A stretch of 64,000 bases of DNA from Plasmopara viticola (lineage: Eukaryota; Oomycota; Peronosporomycetes; Peronosporales; Peronosporaceae): the NCBI GenBank assembly GCA_001695595.3, contig MBPM02000030.1:124001-188000 (forward strand), given 5' to 3'. Positions 34,951 through 46,030 of this stretch are shown in pieces (position 1 is the first letter of the stretch; each line of letters starts with the position of its first letter). The position numbers were made by a program, and so were the translations under genes. Below the pieces are notes generated by a model that saw only the letters and a list, made by a program, of their open reading frames with translations, was not told the DNA's origin and did no database searches.

Positions 34951-37900
34951 GCTTTTACTATCAAAGAAATCTTTCGATTGACCAGTCACTCGATCGAGGT
35001 GTCATATTGACAGATTTACTCAGCAAACCAGCGAATTGGTATAACAAAGCATTTGAGCGTGGGAAGCAAGGAAAGGTAGTCAGTCGGTTGAATCAAGTGC
35101 TGATATTGGGAAAGATTGCTTATGTAGGATTAGGCACAAGATCCACTAAATGTATTCTCTGATTTGGTAGAGAAGTGAGCTGCATTCTGTATCCTACACA
35201 TACATGTGGTATTGTCAAAGTGAGGGATTTAATGCATAAGGAACAAACGCTTTAATGCTTGCAGTACATCCGCTTTATTACTTACAAAATACCGCTTTGT
35301 TATTCGTTGGCTGAAAACTTATTTCCGGCATGAATCCCAATGCGATGTTGCAGATATGTGTGGATCTCGGCAATTTACGACAAAAGACAAATGCATTTTG
35401 GAGTCAAACGCACTTTCGCAAGATGATTATATTGAAACGTGATCAGATTTTGAATATGCGTCTCAGTGATAGTTTCCTTGAGGGTTCTACTTTTTGTTGT
35501 AATCTGAGTGCAATTGCGATACTGACTTGCACTAAAAATAATCAAGAGTGCACATCAGGGCACTCAGAGGAATAATAAAGGCATTGTCAACTAGCATTTC
35601 CGGAGGTACGCTATGGAAGTGATTAGAAACCACTAGGACTGTCTAATGTATTTATTCATTTAATTAGTTTGACAGCCACGAGCTTTCACCCGAACATACA
35701 TTAACATGCCTTCGTCTCGATCCTCCCTAAGGCAAACAGCTGCCCATCTAGGATACCTGAGGCAATTCTTTGAGAGCATGAGGACCAGCAAACATTATGC
35801 CAGTATTGACAAGGCAAGGTTCATCGGAGTGTTTGCTTGCTTTGTAAGTTTCTGTAGAGCTTAAGCAGGCCTCCATAAATAAAGCTGTTTTAGCTTGGCA
35901 TACAATACAGTAGGCTCTATGAAAGTTGTGGGTATAGCCAACCAGTAGCACAAGTACAGTGCTGGATCTATGAGCTTTGCATAAACCCTGTCCAACTTAC
36001 TTAAAAGTACACTATGTAGTGCTGAAAAATTGTCACCAGGATGCTCTGAAAAGATTTTAGACAATCCTTCAGCAGCCATCTGCTCTGGCTTTGCTTGACG
36101 AGACAAGTCCATATCGTCGTTCAAGACACTCCCGACAAAGTCATTATTGCACCTCGATGAGAAAGGACGTGAGTGAGTCATCTCGCCTCAGTCCAGGCAA
36201 CTTAAGGCTGCCAAATGAGATTATCCCATGCATGACATAAAGTAATTTGCCACGAAGTACGCACTGTAAACATACCGGGTGCATATTCTCGGCTTCAATC
36301 CTCTTGGTACCATATATCACTGAAGAAGGATATAAATACGGCTCACAAGAATAGCAAACTGATCGTCATCCTTCGCGGAGTCTATCATTCGTATTACTCA
36401 CAAGCCTGACAGACTGAATGTGTGTGGCGATACGCTTTCGCGCAGGCCAAAAAAAGTTGCCTCATATAAGTAGATTTAAAGCTTTATTGACGAACTGATT
36501 AAGACAAATAAGTGCAGACCGAAAGTTCTCAATGCGTTTTTTTCAATTGCAGATAAGATGTCAAAGCTGAACAATTAGCCGTCAGCAGTCATAGTTGCAT
36601 CGCTTAAGCGAACAGATAGTCTTTTTCACTTTAAAGTTAACTGGCTAATCGAGATCAAGTCGTTGTTTCGAGTGACCAAGATCCGTAGAACGATACACTT
36701 CATGAAGCGTACGATACAATCATTTGGTCGTAAAAATGGATTTTCTTCATACACAGCAATTTGGTGACCCCACATTTACAAGTGAATGGGCAGATATGTG
36801 ATGACCTGCAAGGGTCAAACTTGTGTCTCGCACAGGGGCACCTATATAGATCGACGGACGGATGAACGACCTTATACCTTAATTTGTCTTTGGCCTCAAA
36901 AGGACACGAGCTTAGTGATGTTCGTATGCCGTCATAGCTTAAAAATAAGAATGTATCAGCAAACATAATTGAAATTCGAAAGGTTAAACTGCTTTGCGGA
37001 TATGCTAACTAAAAAAAGACGCCCACCCGTAGACCACAGTGTCAAATGGAGACCTACAATTTACCGCTACGCTCTAGCAAACGCTGTGCCAATTGACGAA
37101 TACCGTTTGTTTTTGCTATGAAAGGCATCCTACTGACGGAAAGAATCACCCTTAAATGGACTGAGAACCTTGTCGAGATGAGGTTGATAAATTTGGCCTT
37201 TTATGTGAGGCAATAAGAGAATTTTGGTCATTTAAATCTTAAACTTTGTGATCTTAAGATGCCCCTAGCACCTTTTCGAAAGCGTTGTCTTCGCACTCTT
37301 CGTTACTAATAAGGCGAGCGCGGGCGCATTACGGCGGATTTGCGCCTATAACCATTACATAAGCCTAAGGGGCCGCTTGCTTATGCGGCTGTGCACATTC
37401 GGTGGCCGGACGAGCAGGTAGATGCATTATCCTGAGCGAAGGGAGACGACTTACCGATGTAATCAAAGACCTCCCACTAAGACGTGCATTAGTCAATTTA
37501 AATATGCTCGTCATCGGTCACATAATCAAAGGGGTCTATCGTCTCCGCAACGACGAGGGCCGACAAGAAAAAGTCTCGATCTGACCGCCGGGACCGACCC
37601 TGAGTACAATCTCAACTACTTACACACAGTCGCGAATGGAGTGCTGCTCCAAAAGGAGAAGGCGCAAATCCGGGATAAGAACGACCTATTTCGATGCTCC
37701 AAGATCGCTAAAATCACATGTGAAATACGTTCTGAATTAAACAGGCTTTTGAAGGGATAAAGTGGTTTTTGTGGAGTAGTGTGCTCATTCTGATTTGTAG
37801 GTATTCTGGAAGCCATTTATACAACTCTGGCAAGACCATATTGATCTGATATTAGAAGAGAAACAGACTTCGCATGTAGGTGGTTGTCTCTTGGTCTCGC

Positions 37901-38358
37901 GTTGAGGTTTGTTAGGATTCGCACTCAAAGCTTGTGCTCAATACCTAGCTTTGCTTTATGCCGAAGCCGAGACATTTTGAAGATGATGACATCACCAATT
38001 CACCAGGAGCAAATTGCACGCTAAGCTTACGAGCGTACAGTACTTCGTATAAGATGATTGTGGTCCGGATTGTGACACTTTTAAGAAAAACACAATCTTA
38101 AAAAAAGGCTCCCTAATTAAACTGTGATGATGCCATTTATTTAGAAGTGATCCTGAACGAATGCAGATCCCGTTCGTTTGTGGGCATATTACGACGCCGA
38201 AATAAACTGGTTTAGATATATTGCTAAGAGCACACACAAAGCAAAAAAAGGTCGCGCAGGTACAAGTATTTCTATTTAACCGAGTAAAAATTATAGAAGC
38301 CTTACATTAAGCGGCCTCCATAGAATCCTCGTGGCAGGTGAAGCAGGTGAGCACACTA
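34951..38358. other. Gene-free gap
   Basis: No gene is supported. A minus-strand frame at 35861-36181 (includes GLSKIFSEHPGDNFSALHS) has a coding-like texture but no known family. Frames at 37402-37760 are short and overlapping. The remainder is AT-rich, decayed DNA. Confidence 0.4.
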
Positions 38359-39890
38359 CTAGGCTTTAGGGCCTGTATCAGCCGAGAAAAATTCATCCTG
38401 AAGGTCCACGTCGAGCCGCTGTTTCGAGTGATTTGTTTTCTCGCGGGACGGCGAGCCTAAGTCGATACCCGGTGGTAGCTCCCGCTTCAATGAATGCAAT
38501 TCGAAAAATTCATCCGAGGAATACATAGGGTCGGCGTTTTGACTTGCATATTCTAAGATCTGTGATCTCATGATAAAGGGTGTTTTGGGCCTCCCTTATT
38601 TAAAGTGAGGCTTTGTGCATAATTGGAAAGTCCGACGCTAAAGTTTTTGAGTGTAAGATCAAACAATCGACCACTATGTCTCCCCTTAAGCACCTGCGGA
38701 CCACAGGGCGAGGAAGATTAATAGACACGCGTTCCCTGATACAGTGAAGTGAAGGCTTTTTCATGGACTTTCTTGCCAAAGTAACTATCTGGTGGACAAA
38801 CGTTTTATAGATTACCGCCTTTGGTATGGATGCATTCGGTACGGATGTAGTTTCAGGTAAAAAGGCCGAATTTAGTGCAGTGCCACCAAAGCAATCTTCT
38901 CCGGCGTTGGCTTTATCTACGTAAAACGACAAGGTGTACCCTCTTTGCTGCCTATTTTGTTATTATTGTGACCAGCGAACTCTGATAAGATGATCAAGAG
39001 CGGCGAATAACCACATTTGCCGTTGATCAGATCCAATCCGAGTCATGACGTGACAGGCCGTTGCATAAAATTAAGATTTTTTATTGGAGCTAGCTTCCGG
39101 TCATCAGGAGACTTTAAAGAAGGACTTCAACAAGCCCTCTACCGTTATTTATAGCGGTTAGTATAACAAGTTACATCGGAAAGGATAAATATTTGTAAAA
39201 AGGACCAAGACCCAAAACCTAGAGTGGGTAGTTGTTGGATGCTTGCCACCGAGCTTCTCTGACTTAATATACCATCACCCATTATAGACGATAAACTATG
39301 GGGAACATACTGTAAGAACTAATTACATTAAGCCGATGGGCTTCTCGGTGACCGTGACGGTGTGTTTCGTGGTTATAAGCATCGTGAGAGTATTCGCCGA
39401 TCAAAAATGTGCGCGCATTGCCAATATGGTTCTCGACGAGGCGCTTGGCGTGCGCTCCAATTCTTTGCTTGGCATAGCAATATCGACGAGTGCAACTTTC
39501 TTGATTTACAACCAATCTTGTGCATCTTTAAATAGACTGTCATAAGTCATCGACATCTCATCCGTCTGACAATAACACTTTGCCTTATCCTTGGCACTAC
39601 AAATGACACAAGGCCCACCGGACCGCATCACGACGTACCGGACCATCCCGTGATTAGCTGCAGAAATTGAGTACTGGTGCATATTCTGCCACGCATCCCG
39701 GTATTTGATCGTCCACACTTCGAATGCTGGTATGCCTATCATAACCAGACTGGTCACGATAAAGACTATGTAGATACTAATATGAATCCGCTTGAGAAAG
39801 CTGTTGATAAGCATACCACCTGGCGAAGTTGCCACATCCCATTCGATTTCCGCCTCAAATTTGACTGACGTTTTGAAGTCCCCGGAAGTT
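38359..39890 (-). pseudogene. Decayed membrane-protein gene, possibly a dicarboxylate symporter
   Basis: Several minus-strand pieces lie in order. At about 39,890-39,506: a frame with SVKFEAEIEWDVATSPGGML, then one strong membrane helix (ISIYIVFIVTSLVMIGIPAF). At 38,932-38,600: a frame with ETTSVPNASIPKAVIYKTFV. At 38,571-38,359: a polar C-terminal-like piece (KQRLDVDLQDEFFSADTG). The W..xPGxxLxxxxLK pattern and the order of the pieces loosely resemble the sodium:dicarboxylate symporter family, but frames do not join without shifts and stops. I call it a relic with low certainty; it might also be an unrelated gene with introns I cannot place. Confidence 0.3.
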
Positions 39891-40809
39891 TCCAGTGCGC
39901 GTCAAAGCACGACTCGCAGCACTTGGAGAGGCGCAAGCTGTTGTGATTGAAAAACCATTAGAGCACATCGACTACTCGACCAGTATGCATGTCGCGGATT
40001 GTTCCCACGCCGATGGCCTACAAGACCAATCAACCGATCGACGACTTCTTTTTCCTGTCATGCTGTGACATGCATCTGCTGCATGGAACAAGTTGTCGCA
40101 TACGTGGCGAAGTGACAAATTAAAACATAATCTTTTCCAAGCGACAAGTTTCAATGATATTTACAACAATTTGCTGAATAATTACGTGATACATGTACCA
40201 CCACTGGGTGAGAGGTAAGATAAAATTTGTAGAATCCTATACGGCACTTCATCCATAGCTGTTGAATGCATCAGCGGCTTTGTATCTATCGGCTAACTAA
40301 GATCGAGTAGCGCAATGTTACGTTGCGGATCTTAGCGCTCACTTTTTATGTAGGTGGCTGGCGCCCACCGCTTCGTAGTGTTGTTGACTTCGAGTTGGTT
40401 GCTGTCAGACAGCTTCATGCTTACAAAGACTTACGCATCAAGATTGAGGGTTTTTTGCGTAATAATTTTACATTTACAAAAAGATTTTTAGACTTTGTTT
40501 GTTTCGTCCGGATCCTAGCATCTTTAACTGAAATTGGATCACCACCTTGCGACCATACATTCAAAAATACCAGCTCGTTTTGGTGGCTACCACCCCCAAG
40601 AAGTGACTTCAGGCGCAGCATGGTTAGGTGGATGTCATTTTTCCTATAGTAAGTGTGTACATTATAAATCGATCTCTAAATTGCATTTTGTTGCACTCGT
40701 ATCTTTACGACCGGAAAGTCTAAATACCCAAAGATCATATACCTTCCTGCACATCTCCTCTGTGTAAGGTGCTGTGTGACTCCGTCACAAGGTGTAATCA
40801 AATAAACAT
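39891..40809. other. Spacer with a shared repeat end
   Basis: No gene is supported. Overlapping open frames on both strands (40323-40649 plus, 40421-40621 minus) are shadows of each other without domains. The 40727-40800 repeat is in this spacer. Confidence 0.4.
40727..40800. repeat. Dispersed repeat end, copy 2
   Basis: This is the partner of 25290-25366. It ends right before the stop codon side of the small frame at 40810-41103. A short palindrome, CAAATAAA-CA-TTTATTTG, lies at the join near 40,799-40,816 and may serve as an AATAAA-like 3'-end signal on both strands. Confidence 0.5.
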
Positions 40810-41103
40810 TTATTTGTGATGCAGCGCTGATTGAGTAGTGGGCCAAGCTGGATTATTTGTCCCACGCTTCTCAATCCACTCAAGGAAGAGACTCCATGAT
40901 CTCTCCAGAAGGCCGTTAAAGTTGTCTCTCGCTTCAAGTTTGTCCATCATTCGGGTACACCAAGTCCTATATCGGCCAAGTTGTTCGTGACTGCCCATAA
41001 AGTCAGGCTTTGTGCGAACAAATGGTAGAATCCGTATACCATGTAGTGAGCAGAAGGCGTATACCATGTAGTACAATAAAGGCAATATACTTAAAAAGGA
41101 CAT
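40810..41103 (-). CDS. Small hypothetical protein with N-terminal hydrophobic segment
   Basis: A 97-residue frame with a true ATG that starts only 29 bp from the divergent DHHC gene. The N-terminus is hydrophobic (SFLSILPLLYYMVYAFCSL) and could be a signal anchor. The remainder is polar and helical with regular codon use (RTWCTRMMDKLEARDNFNG, RSWSLFLEWIEKRG). I recognise no family. It may be a real small gene or a fragment; the very short gap to the DHHC ATG leaves little room for two 5' UTRs, although overlapping transcripts are possible. Confidence 0.4.
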   Translation of the reverse strand: MSFLSILPLLYYMVYAFCSLHGIRILPFVRTKPDFMGSHEQLGRYRTWCTRMMDKLEARDNFNGLLERSWSLFLEWIEKRGTNNPAWPTTQSALHHK

Positions 41104-41132
41104 GACAATTTCTTGTTATATATTTAGATGCA

Positions 41133-42112
41133 ATGAAAAGTTTCATTGATGAAAAGGCGGCTGTCATGGATCAATCGCCGCACAGCAGCAAGAGTGACGC
41201 GCCTTGCAGCAAAAGCGATGCATCGAACGCCGTCCAGCGTCTCAATGGTTTTGAGCCGCCCTACTCACGTGATCAGGTGATCTCGTGGATTGGTCACTCT
41301 GTCTCCGCGCTCTGGTTTTTCTTTGGAGCGACAGGCCTTCTTTATCTATGGTCGTGCCAAGGCGGCAAAGACGATGAACCAAGTCGCGTTCCAATGATCA
41401 CAATGGTACGACGACAATTGAGCGAGTAGACCAGATGGTTGTACTGACAATGCGCCTGTCTGTACAGACTCTTGTGGCCGTAGGACTGCATGTGGTGAAC
41501 ACGACAGTCTTGGTCATTTCGTGGAGATCGTGCGAAACCATCGACCCGGCAGTCCCAGTAGAAGAGTCGTTGCCGAATGGTTGGTGTGGCGTTAGACTTG
41601 TGGGTCCACGATGGGAAAAGACGCGGTATTGTGCATTGTGTCGAAAAGCAGTGCCGGGCCTTGATCACCACTGTACGTGGCTCCAGACGTGCATTGGGAA
41701 AAGCAATTATGCGCAATTCTTTACCGTGGCGTGCACGGGAACCTTACAATTTGTACTTCAAGTAGTGTACGCAGCGCTGTGTGTCTTGTGGCTGTATTCT
41801 TACCCGATCGAAGACGCAGAAACGCTTAGTTATGTGGTACGAGGCTGCTTTCTCATGTGCTTGGTGATATCCATCCCGTGCATGTTCATGTACTTTGTGC
41901 TTTTGGGCTTTCACTTTTGGCTGATTGTACTGGGCTACGGCACGTACGAATGGATGCTGCGCCGTCGTAAGGAGCAACGGGCAAAGAGAACAAAGGATTC
42001 GACCGAGTCTTCCAGTGCGCAAGAGACGGCATCTCCAGAAAGCAGCGTTCCGGTCGTCAAGATATGCGACGTCAAGTTAGAAGTACGGGATCGAGAGCTT
42101 ACCGTGCTGTAA
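41133..42112 (+). CDS. DHHC-type protein S-acyltransferase
   Basis: Two exons, 41133-41405 and 41468-42112, joined by a 62-bp GT-AG intron; 305 residues. Four membrane helices: two before the catalytic loop (SVSALWFFFGATGLLYLW, TLVAVGLHVVNTTVLVISW) and two after (FTVACTGTLQFVLQVVYAAL, FLMCLVISIPCMFMYFVLLG). The catalytic DHHC is at 157-160 within CALCRKAVPGLDHHCTWLQT, followed by CIGKSNYAQFF. The family enzyme takes palmitate from palmitoyl-CoA onto its DHHC cysteine, then onto cysteines of target proteins at endomembranes. The zinc-finger part is shortened and one usual ligand Cys is Ala (CRKAV where C.KCV is common). A polar tail follows. It converges on FAM136A with 117 bp between. Confidence 0.9.
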
Positions 42113-42229
42113 TCGGCCCTTGATCAATTGTAACAATAGTAGGCCAGTTCAGGCCCGAAAGATAGGTATTTCTATTAGTATAAGAGCAGCAGCCTGTGCT
42201 CTATTTTCTCTATCGTTTGTAGCGTTGTG

Positions 42230-42652
42230 CTATTGCTTGACCTGAGCCACAGCTTGCTCGAAACGAGCGCTAATGTTGGGCAACAGACCTATGTGCGAGT
42301 CCACGCAGCGGTTTACACACGTCTCCATGTCCTTCTGTGCACGCGTAACTTGCTTCTCACTCGGCTGGCCACCAGCAGACAGTGCATCCTGTGCCTTGTC
42401 TTGACAATCCTGCGCGCAACGTTGGATTCGGTCCTGAAACTTTTGCATCTCTTGTTGTAAAACTTGGTTGAGCTGCTGCGTCGGCATCTGACAGCGCTCT
42501 ACAGCGGCCGCCAGTTGCTCGGATGACAAGGTCTTGTCTTCAAATACTTTTGCAGCACACAAGTAGCCGTCGCGCTGAATGTCGCGCAGGATCGTGCGAT
42601 CCAAGCGGTCCACCAGCTTACTTACGGCATCTTGTAGCTTACTTTCGGCCAT
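42230..42652 (-). CDS. FAM136A-like mitochondrial protein
   Basis: A 140-residue intronless gene with a true ATG. It matches the FAM136/DUF842 family: an N-terminal helix (LVDRLDRTILRDIQRDGYLCAAKVFED), then paired CX3C motifs, CAQDC and CVNRC, in two helices. Twin CX3C proteins are imported into the mitochondrial intermembrane space by the Mia40 disulphide relay; animal FAM136A is mitochondrial and its loss affects respiratory function. Length is right for the family (138 in human). It shares a 75-bp divergent promoter with the NCBP3-like gene. Confidence 0.87.
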   Translation of the reverse strand: MAESKLQDAVSKLVDRLDRTILRDIQRDGYLCAAKVFEDKTLSSEQLAAAVERCQMPTQQLNQVLQQEMQKFQDRIQRCAQDCQDKAQDALSAGGQPSEKQVTRAQKDMETCVNRCVDSHIGLLPNISARFEQAVAQVKQ

Positions 42653-42727
42653 AATCGGAAATTTAACAGTAAAGGACGAATAGTTTTCAAGAACGTGAAA
42701 AAATTCTTTGAAATATATGAAACAATT
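42653..42727. promoter_or_regulatory. 75-bp divergent promoter
   Basis: The ATG codons of FAM136A (minus) and the NCBP3-like gene (plus) are separated by only 75 bp. Both core promoters and both 5' UTRs must fit here or overlap the opposite gene. No TATA box or clear initiator is visible. Confidence 0.6.
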
Positions 42728-44662
42728 ATGGACGCGTCACCACCCGCCGAGCTGCACTTGGGTGCGCTGTACGGGCGCTATCGCCACTGGCGATCCGCTC
42801 CAATACGCTCTACAGATAGTTCAATAGAAGGCACAAATAATGGTCAATCTCTGTCCTCCCTCTGCGCTTTAGTCGTTCACTTCGAGGCGTCAACACGAGA
42901 AGATCTGCGCGTAGGTTTCGCGCCATCTGTCGAGGTTGCTACCGAGGCTGAAGACGTAATAAACGCCGAAAAGCAAAAGGGTTCCCAAATTCATTGGAAG
43001 TACGAGGTGGCAATTGGTACAAGTGGAAACACAGAGCTCGTGTGGCGGAAATCGGCTTCGGGACGCACTCAGGAGATTGATCTCGCCCGGGTCTTTACGG
43101 GCCGGACGTGTTCCGCTTTGGAATTTGTGCCTTACTGGATCGTAGTTGATGTTCAAAATGGCTATTTTTCGGTCGGTGTGGGTGCTCGAATAGGGCAAGA
43201 CGTTCTTTCGACGGTGCAGGACCAAGACTTTGTTCGTGTGACGCAACTCGCCTTCACGTCGTGGGATCAATCCGTGTCAATTCGAGGCATTGAGTTCCAT
43301 GGAGTTTACAAAGACCAGACAGAGGCACTTGCAGCTAGTAACGTGGCAGCGTATCCTACCCCGAGACCAATTGTACGAGCTGATCCACTGGGAAAGGAGG
43401 ACCTCCTGTCCCCGGAACAGCGCCAGCAGTATGAGGCAGAGTATGCAGCGGCAAAACGACGTGCTGAAAGGTTTGGCACGCCCTTTGCACCACCGGATAT
43501 TAAAAACTTTGTAGATTCAAGAGAGGTGAGGAAACTCCAGCGCACTGGGACCATTGTGTCTGGCTTCTCGACAGGCATTGATCTGACAAGTCACGAGGAG
43601 CAGAGCAAGCGTGAGCAGCGCATGAAGCGTTTTGACACGCCCCAGTTTGCAGTCGAGTACACCTCCGAGACTGCTCGAGCGCTGGAACTGGGCTTGACTC
43701 AGGAAGAATGGGCCAAGAGGCAGCATGACCAAGAGAAGCTGCGTGCGCGTGCGCAAAAGTTTGGACTATCGGCAAAGGAAGATCGTTCGCGACAAGCGGT
43801 GACGGGGCTGATTCCAGCGAATACCAAGGTGCGTCGCGAGCGCTGCGATGTAAAAGCACCAATTATGGAAGAGCAAGCCGTGGAATTTCGTACTGATGCA
43901 CTGCACATGTACTCGCTTGACAGTCATTTCCAGCAAGTTCGCACAAATGACGTGATGCATTATTTCGTAGAGTTTGCTCCAGCCTACGTCGAATGGATCA
44001 ACGACAGTTCATGCACCATTGTGTTTCAGGACAATGTGAACGCTGCAAGAGCACTTGTTGCATTGGGCCAGAAAATCCCACCGCAAACTTTACAGCAGGA
44101 CGAAGAAATGATGGACAATATGCCTGTGGCTGGAGGGGATGTCGACATGGCGGATGCCGAGAAGATTGCTGAAGGCGCTGCAATGGCAATGAAAGATACT
44201 GACAACGAAGACGTTCCTGATGTTGCTTTTAATCGATCGCAGTGGCATCTGGGTACTTCCATAAGTAGTCGTTCACAACCAGCTGACAAGACGTGGCGAG
44301 TGTTGCTGCGAATGGCTACAGATGACGATTTCCCTCCAGAAAAACTTCCAAAGAAGGGCATGTATCACGCCCGAGGTAGCCAGCGCCAGGATGTACATGA
44401 CAGTCGCCGTCGCAATGACCGAGAGTATGGAGCTTCATCCCGACGACGCGGCGCTGACTCGCGAGCGCACCCGTACGGTGACTTTCGTGAGGACCGTCGA
44501 GGAGAGAAAATGTCGAGCCGTCGTCGTCGACGAAAGGAGGATCGGGACAGTGGCAAACCGTCGAAATGTATTCGTGTCAATGCTGACGGCTCGATAAACA
44601 TTGTGCGCAATCAGGAAACAGTACAAAAAGCAACGAATAGTGAAGTAGCGGGCGAGGTATGA
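42728..44662 (+). CDS. NCBP3-like mRNA cap-binding/export protein with extra domains
   Basis: A 644-residue intronless gene; the ATG at 42728 is used (the longer frame opens with GTG). N-terminal about 40-210: a beta-rich domain resembling the farnesoic-acid O-methyltransferase/DM9-type fold (HWKYEVAIGTSGNTELVWRK, VPYWIVVDVQNGYFSVGVG). Middle about 250-370: three basic repeats like the THO1/SARNP C-terminus (AAKRRAERFGTPF, REQRMKRFDTPQF, KLRARAQKFGLS). Then the NCBP3 RNA-binding domain: TDALHMYSLDS, TNDVMHYFVEFAPAYVEWIN, DSSCTIVFQD, with the WxxD-type motif as WIND. The C-terminal tail is Arg/Ser/Asp-rich. NCBP3 binds capped nuclear mRNA and links it to export (TREX/THO). The mix of these domains is unusual and fits one nuclear mRNA-export protein. 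Confidence 0.85.
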   Translation: MDASPPAELHLGALYGRYRHWRSAPIRSTDSSIEGTNNGQSLSSLCALVVHFEASTREDLRVGFAPSVEVATEAEDVINAEKQKGSQIHWKYEVAIGTSGNTELVWRKSASGRTQEIDLARVFTGRTCSALEFVPYWIVVDVQNGYFSVGVGARIGQDVLSTVQDQDFVRVTQLAFTSWDQSVSIRGIEFHGVYKDQTEALAASNVAAYPTPRPIVRADPLGKEDLLSPEQRQQYEAEYAAAKRRAERFGTPFAPPDIKNFVDSREVRKLQRTGTIVSGFSTGIDLTSHEEQSKREQRMKRFDTPQFAVEYTSETARALELGLTQEEWAKRQHDQEKLRARAQKFGLSAKEDRSRQAVTGLIPANTKVRRERCDVKAPIMEEQAVEFRTDALHMYSLDSHFQQVRTNDVMHYFVEFAPAYVEWINDSSCTIVFQDNVNAARALVALGQKIPPQTLQQDEEMMDNMPVAGGDVDMADAEKIAEGAAMAMKDTDNEDVPDVAFNRSQWHLGTSISSRSQPADKTWRVLLRMATDDDFPPEKLPKKGMYHARGSQRQDVHDSRRRNDREYGASSRRRGADSRAHPYGDFREDRRGEKMSSRRRRRKEDRDSGKPSKCIRVNADGSINIVRNQETVQKATNSEVAGEV

Positions 44663-44800
44663 ACTTGGAGTAGCTTTTACATCTCACTCGCTTTCAACAT
44701 AGGTAGCGACTGACCCACACACAGCAGTGTTTCTTAATGGAAAATTCATTCTACTTCAAGTGACCTGTTCACAGGAAACTGTTGCTTAAACCTCGTGCAG

Positions 44801-46030
44801 CTAAAACGCTGCTTGATACTTTGTACAGATTGCTTCTCGACAATATGGACACTCGCCAAACACTGTGTGGAAGGATTGGCGGGATGTCGGCAGCGACCGG
44901 AGCCAGTCAAAGAGGCACTTGGCGTGGAAGGGTCGATTGCACTTGATGTTTTCGCATAAACAGTCTGGAATGCGTGAGCCGTGCTCTGCTGGTTGCATCG
45001 ACGACCCAGCGTTGCATTCACTCAACTCGTTCTTTCCTTCATCTTCATCCAAGCGGTACGAATAGCAAATCCCGCACTCGACCGCAAACTCGTTGGGCTT
45101 TGTCGTCTTTGGAGACGGCAGCGTGACTTTCAGCACCTTTTCCAAGTTTTCATGCAACGCTATTGATCCATCCCACAAACTTGCAGCGTTGGTATTCCAA
45201 CGTTCACACAGCAAGCCGACGCTTGCTTGGCTTCCAAAGAAGTTGATCTCTGTCAACATTGCCGTTGGATTCATCGGATCCACTTGGAACTGCACCGATG
45301 CATGCTGTTCCAGCGCCACTCTTCTTCGTCCTGTGGCTCTAGTCGCATGGTGCGGCTCAAGCACACACGTTGCTTCATCAAGAGCATCCAAAGCATTCCA
45401 AAAGCCTTGAAACTTGTCTAAAAAGTGCTCAAATTGCTTGGCAACCTCGACCAACACGGTTCCGTTAGTGTCGAGCGGCCACTGCAGCTCAAAGGTATCG
45501 GGTGCGTCTACAAGACACTCTGGCTTGACAGCAAACCCCACCGTATCAAATTGCAACGGCAACAGTACGCGAACCGTATGAGCTCGTCCTGCCTTGTCCT
45601 GTGCCTTGAGCTCTAGCGAGCGCAAGTCATCGCTAAGCTGACCCAGTCGATTCCAGCCCACAATATCCAATTCCTCCATCAATTTCGTGTAATACGTAGC
45701 ACTGGGTAATGTCACTTGACTTTTCGTATGCACTCTGCAGCAGATCGCTACCAGTTCTTCCAATTCAGCCGCAAACCCCGCGAGAGAGGACGCCTGTGCC
45801 AATCGCAGCTTCAAGGTCGCCTTGTGCGGCTTTAAGTACGTGGCGAGTGCACAATCTACATCTAGTTGAGCTGCGTCAAGCACAGCTCGACCTAGGCGTT
45901 CGTCGTACATTACATTGCTCACACGCACCGCAAATTCATCGTCATTTACGCGTACGTACCCACGGTAAGCTGAATAGGTCGCATTTTCTGGTACAAAGTG
46001 CATCGATTGCTGTGCACTTATGAAGCGCAT
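44801..46030 (-). CDS. FANCL: FANCL, Fanconi anaemia E3 ubiquitin ligase
   Basis: A 409-residue intronless gene with a true ATG. The C-terminus is the FANCL RING/PHD-like domain: CGICYSYRLDE, then CLCENIKCNRPFHAKCLFDW, then GECPYCREAI. The middle part carries UBC-like double-RWD features (QVDPMNPTAMLTEINFFG, GLLCERWN), and the N-terminal third fits the ELF-type fold. FANCL is the catalytic subunit that attaches ubiquitin to FANCD2/FANCI, together with UBE2T, at stalled replication forks with inter-strand crosslinks. Human FANCL is 375 residues. An insert rich in Glu/Asn (about 28 residues) separates the first zinc cysteines from the rest of the RING. The gene is convergent with NCBP3-like (138 bp apart), and its promoter contains AGTACT repeats. 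Confidence 0.9.
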   Translation of the reverse strand: MRFISAQQSMHFVPENATYSAYRGYVRVNDDEFAVRVSNVMYDERLGRAVLDAAQLDVDCALATYLKPHKATLKLRLAQASSLAGFAAELEELVAICCRVHTKSQVTLPSATYYTKLMEELDIVGWNRLGQLSDDLRSLELKAQDKAGRAHTVRVLLPLQFDTVGFAVKPECLVDAPDTFELQWPLDTNGTVLVEVAKQFEHFLDKFQGFWNALDALDEATCVLEPHHATRATGRRRVALEQHASVQFQVDPMNPTAMLTEINFFGSQASVGLLCERWNTNAASLWDGSIALHENLEKVLKVTLPSPKTTKPNEFAVECGICYSYRLDEDEGKNELSECNAGSSMQPAEHGSRIPDCLCENIKCNRPFHAKCLFDWLRSLPTSRQSFHTVFGECPYCREAICTKYQAAF

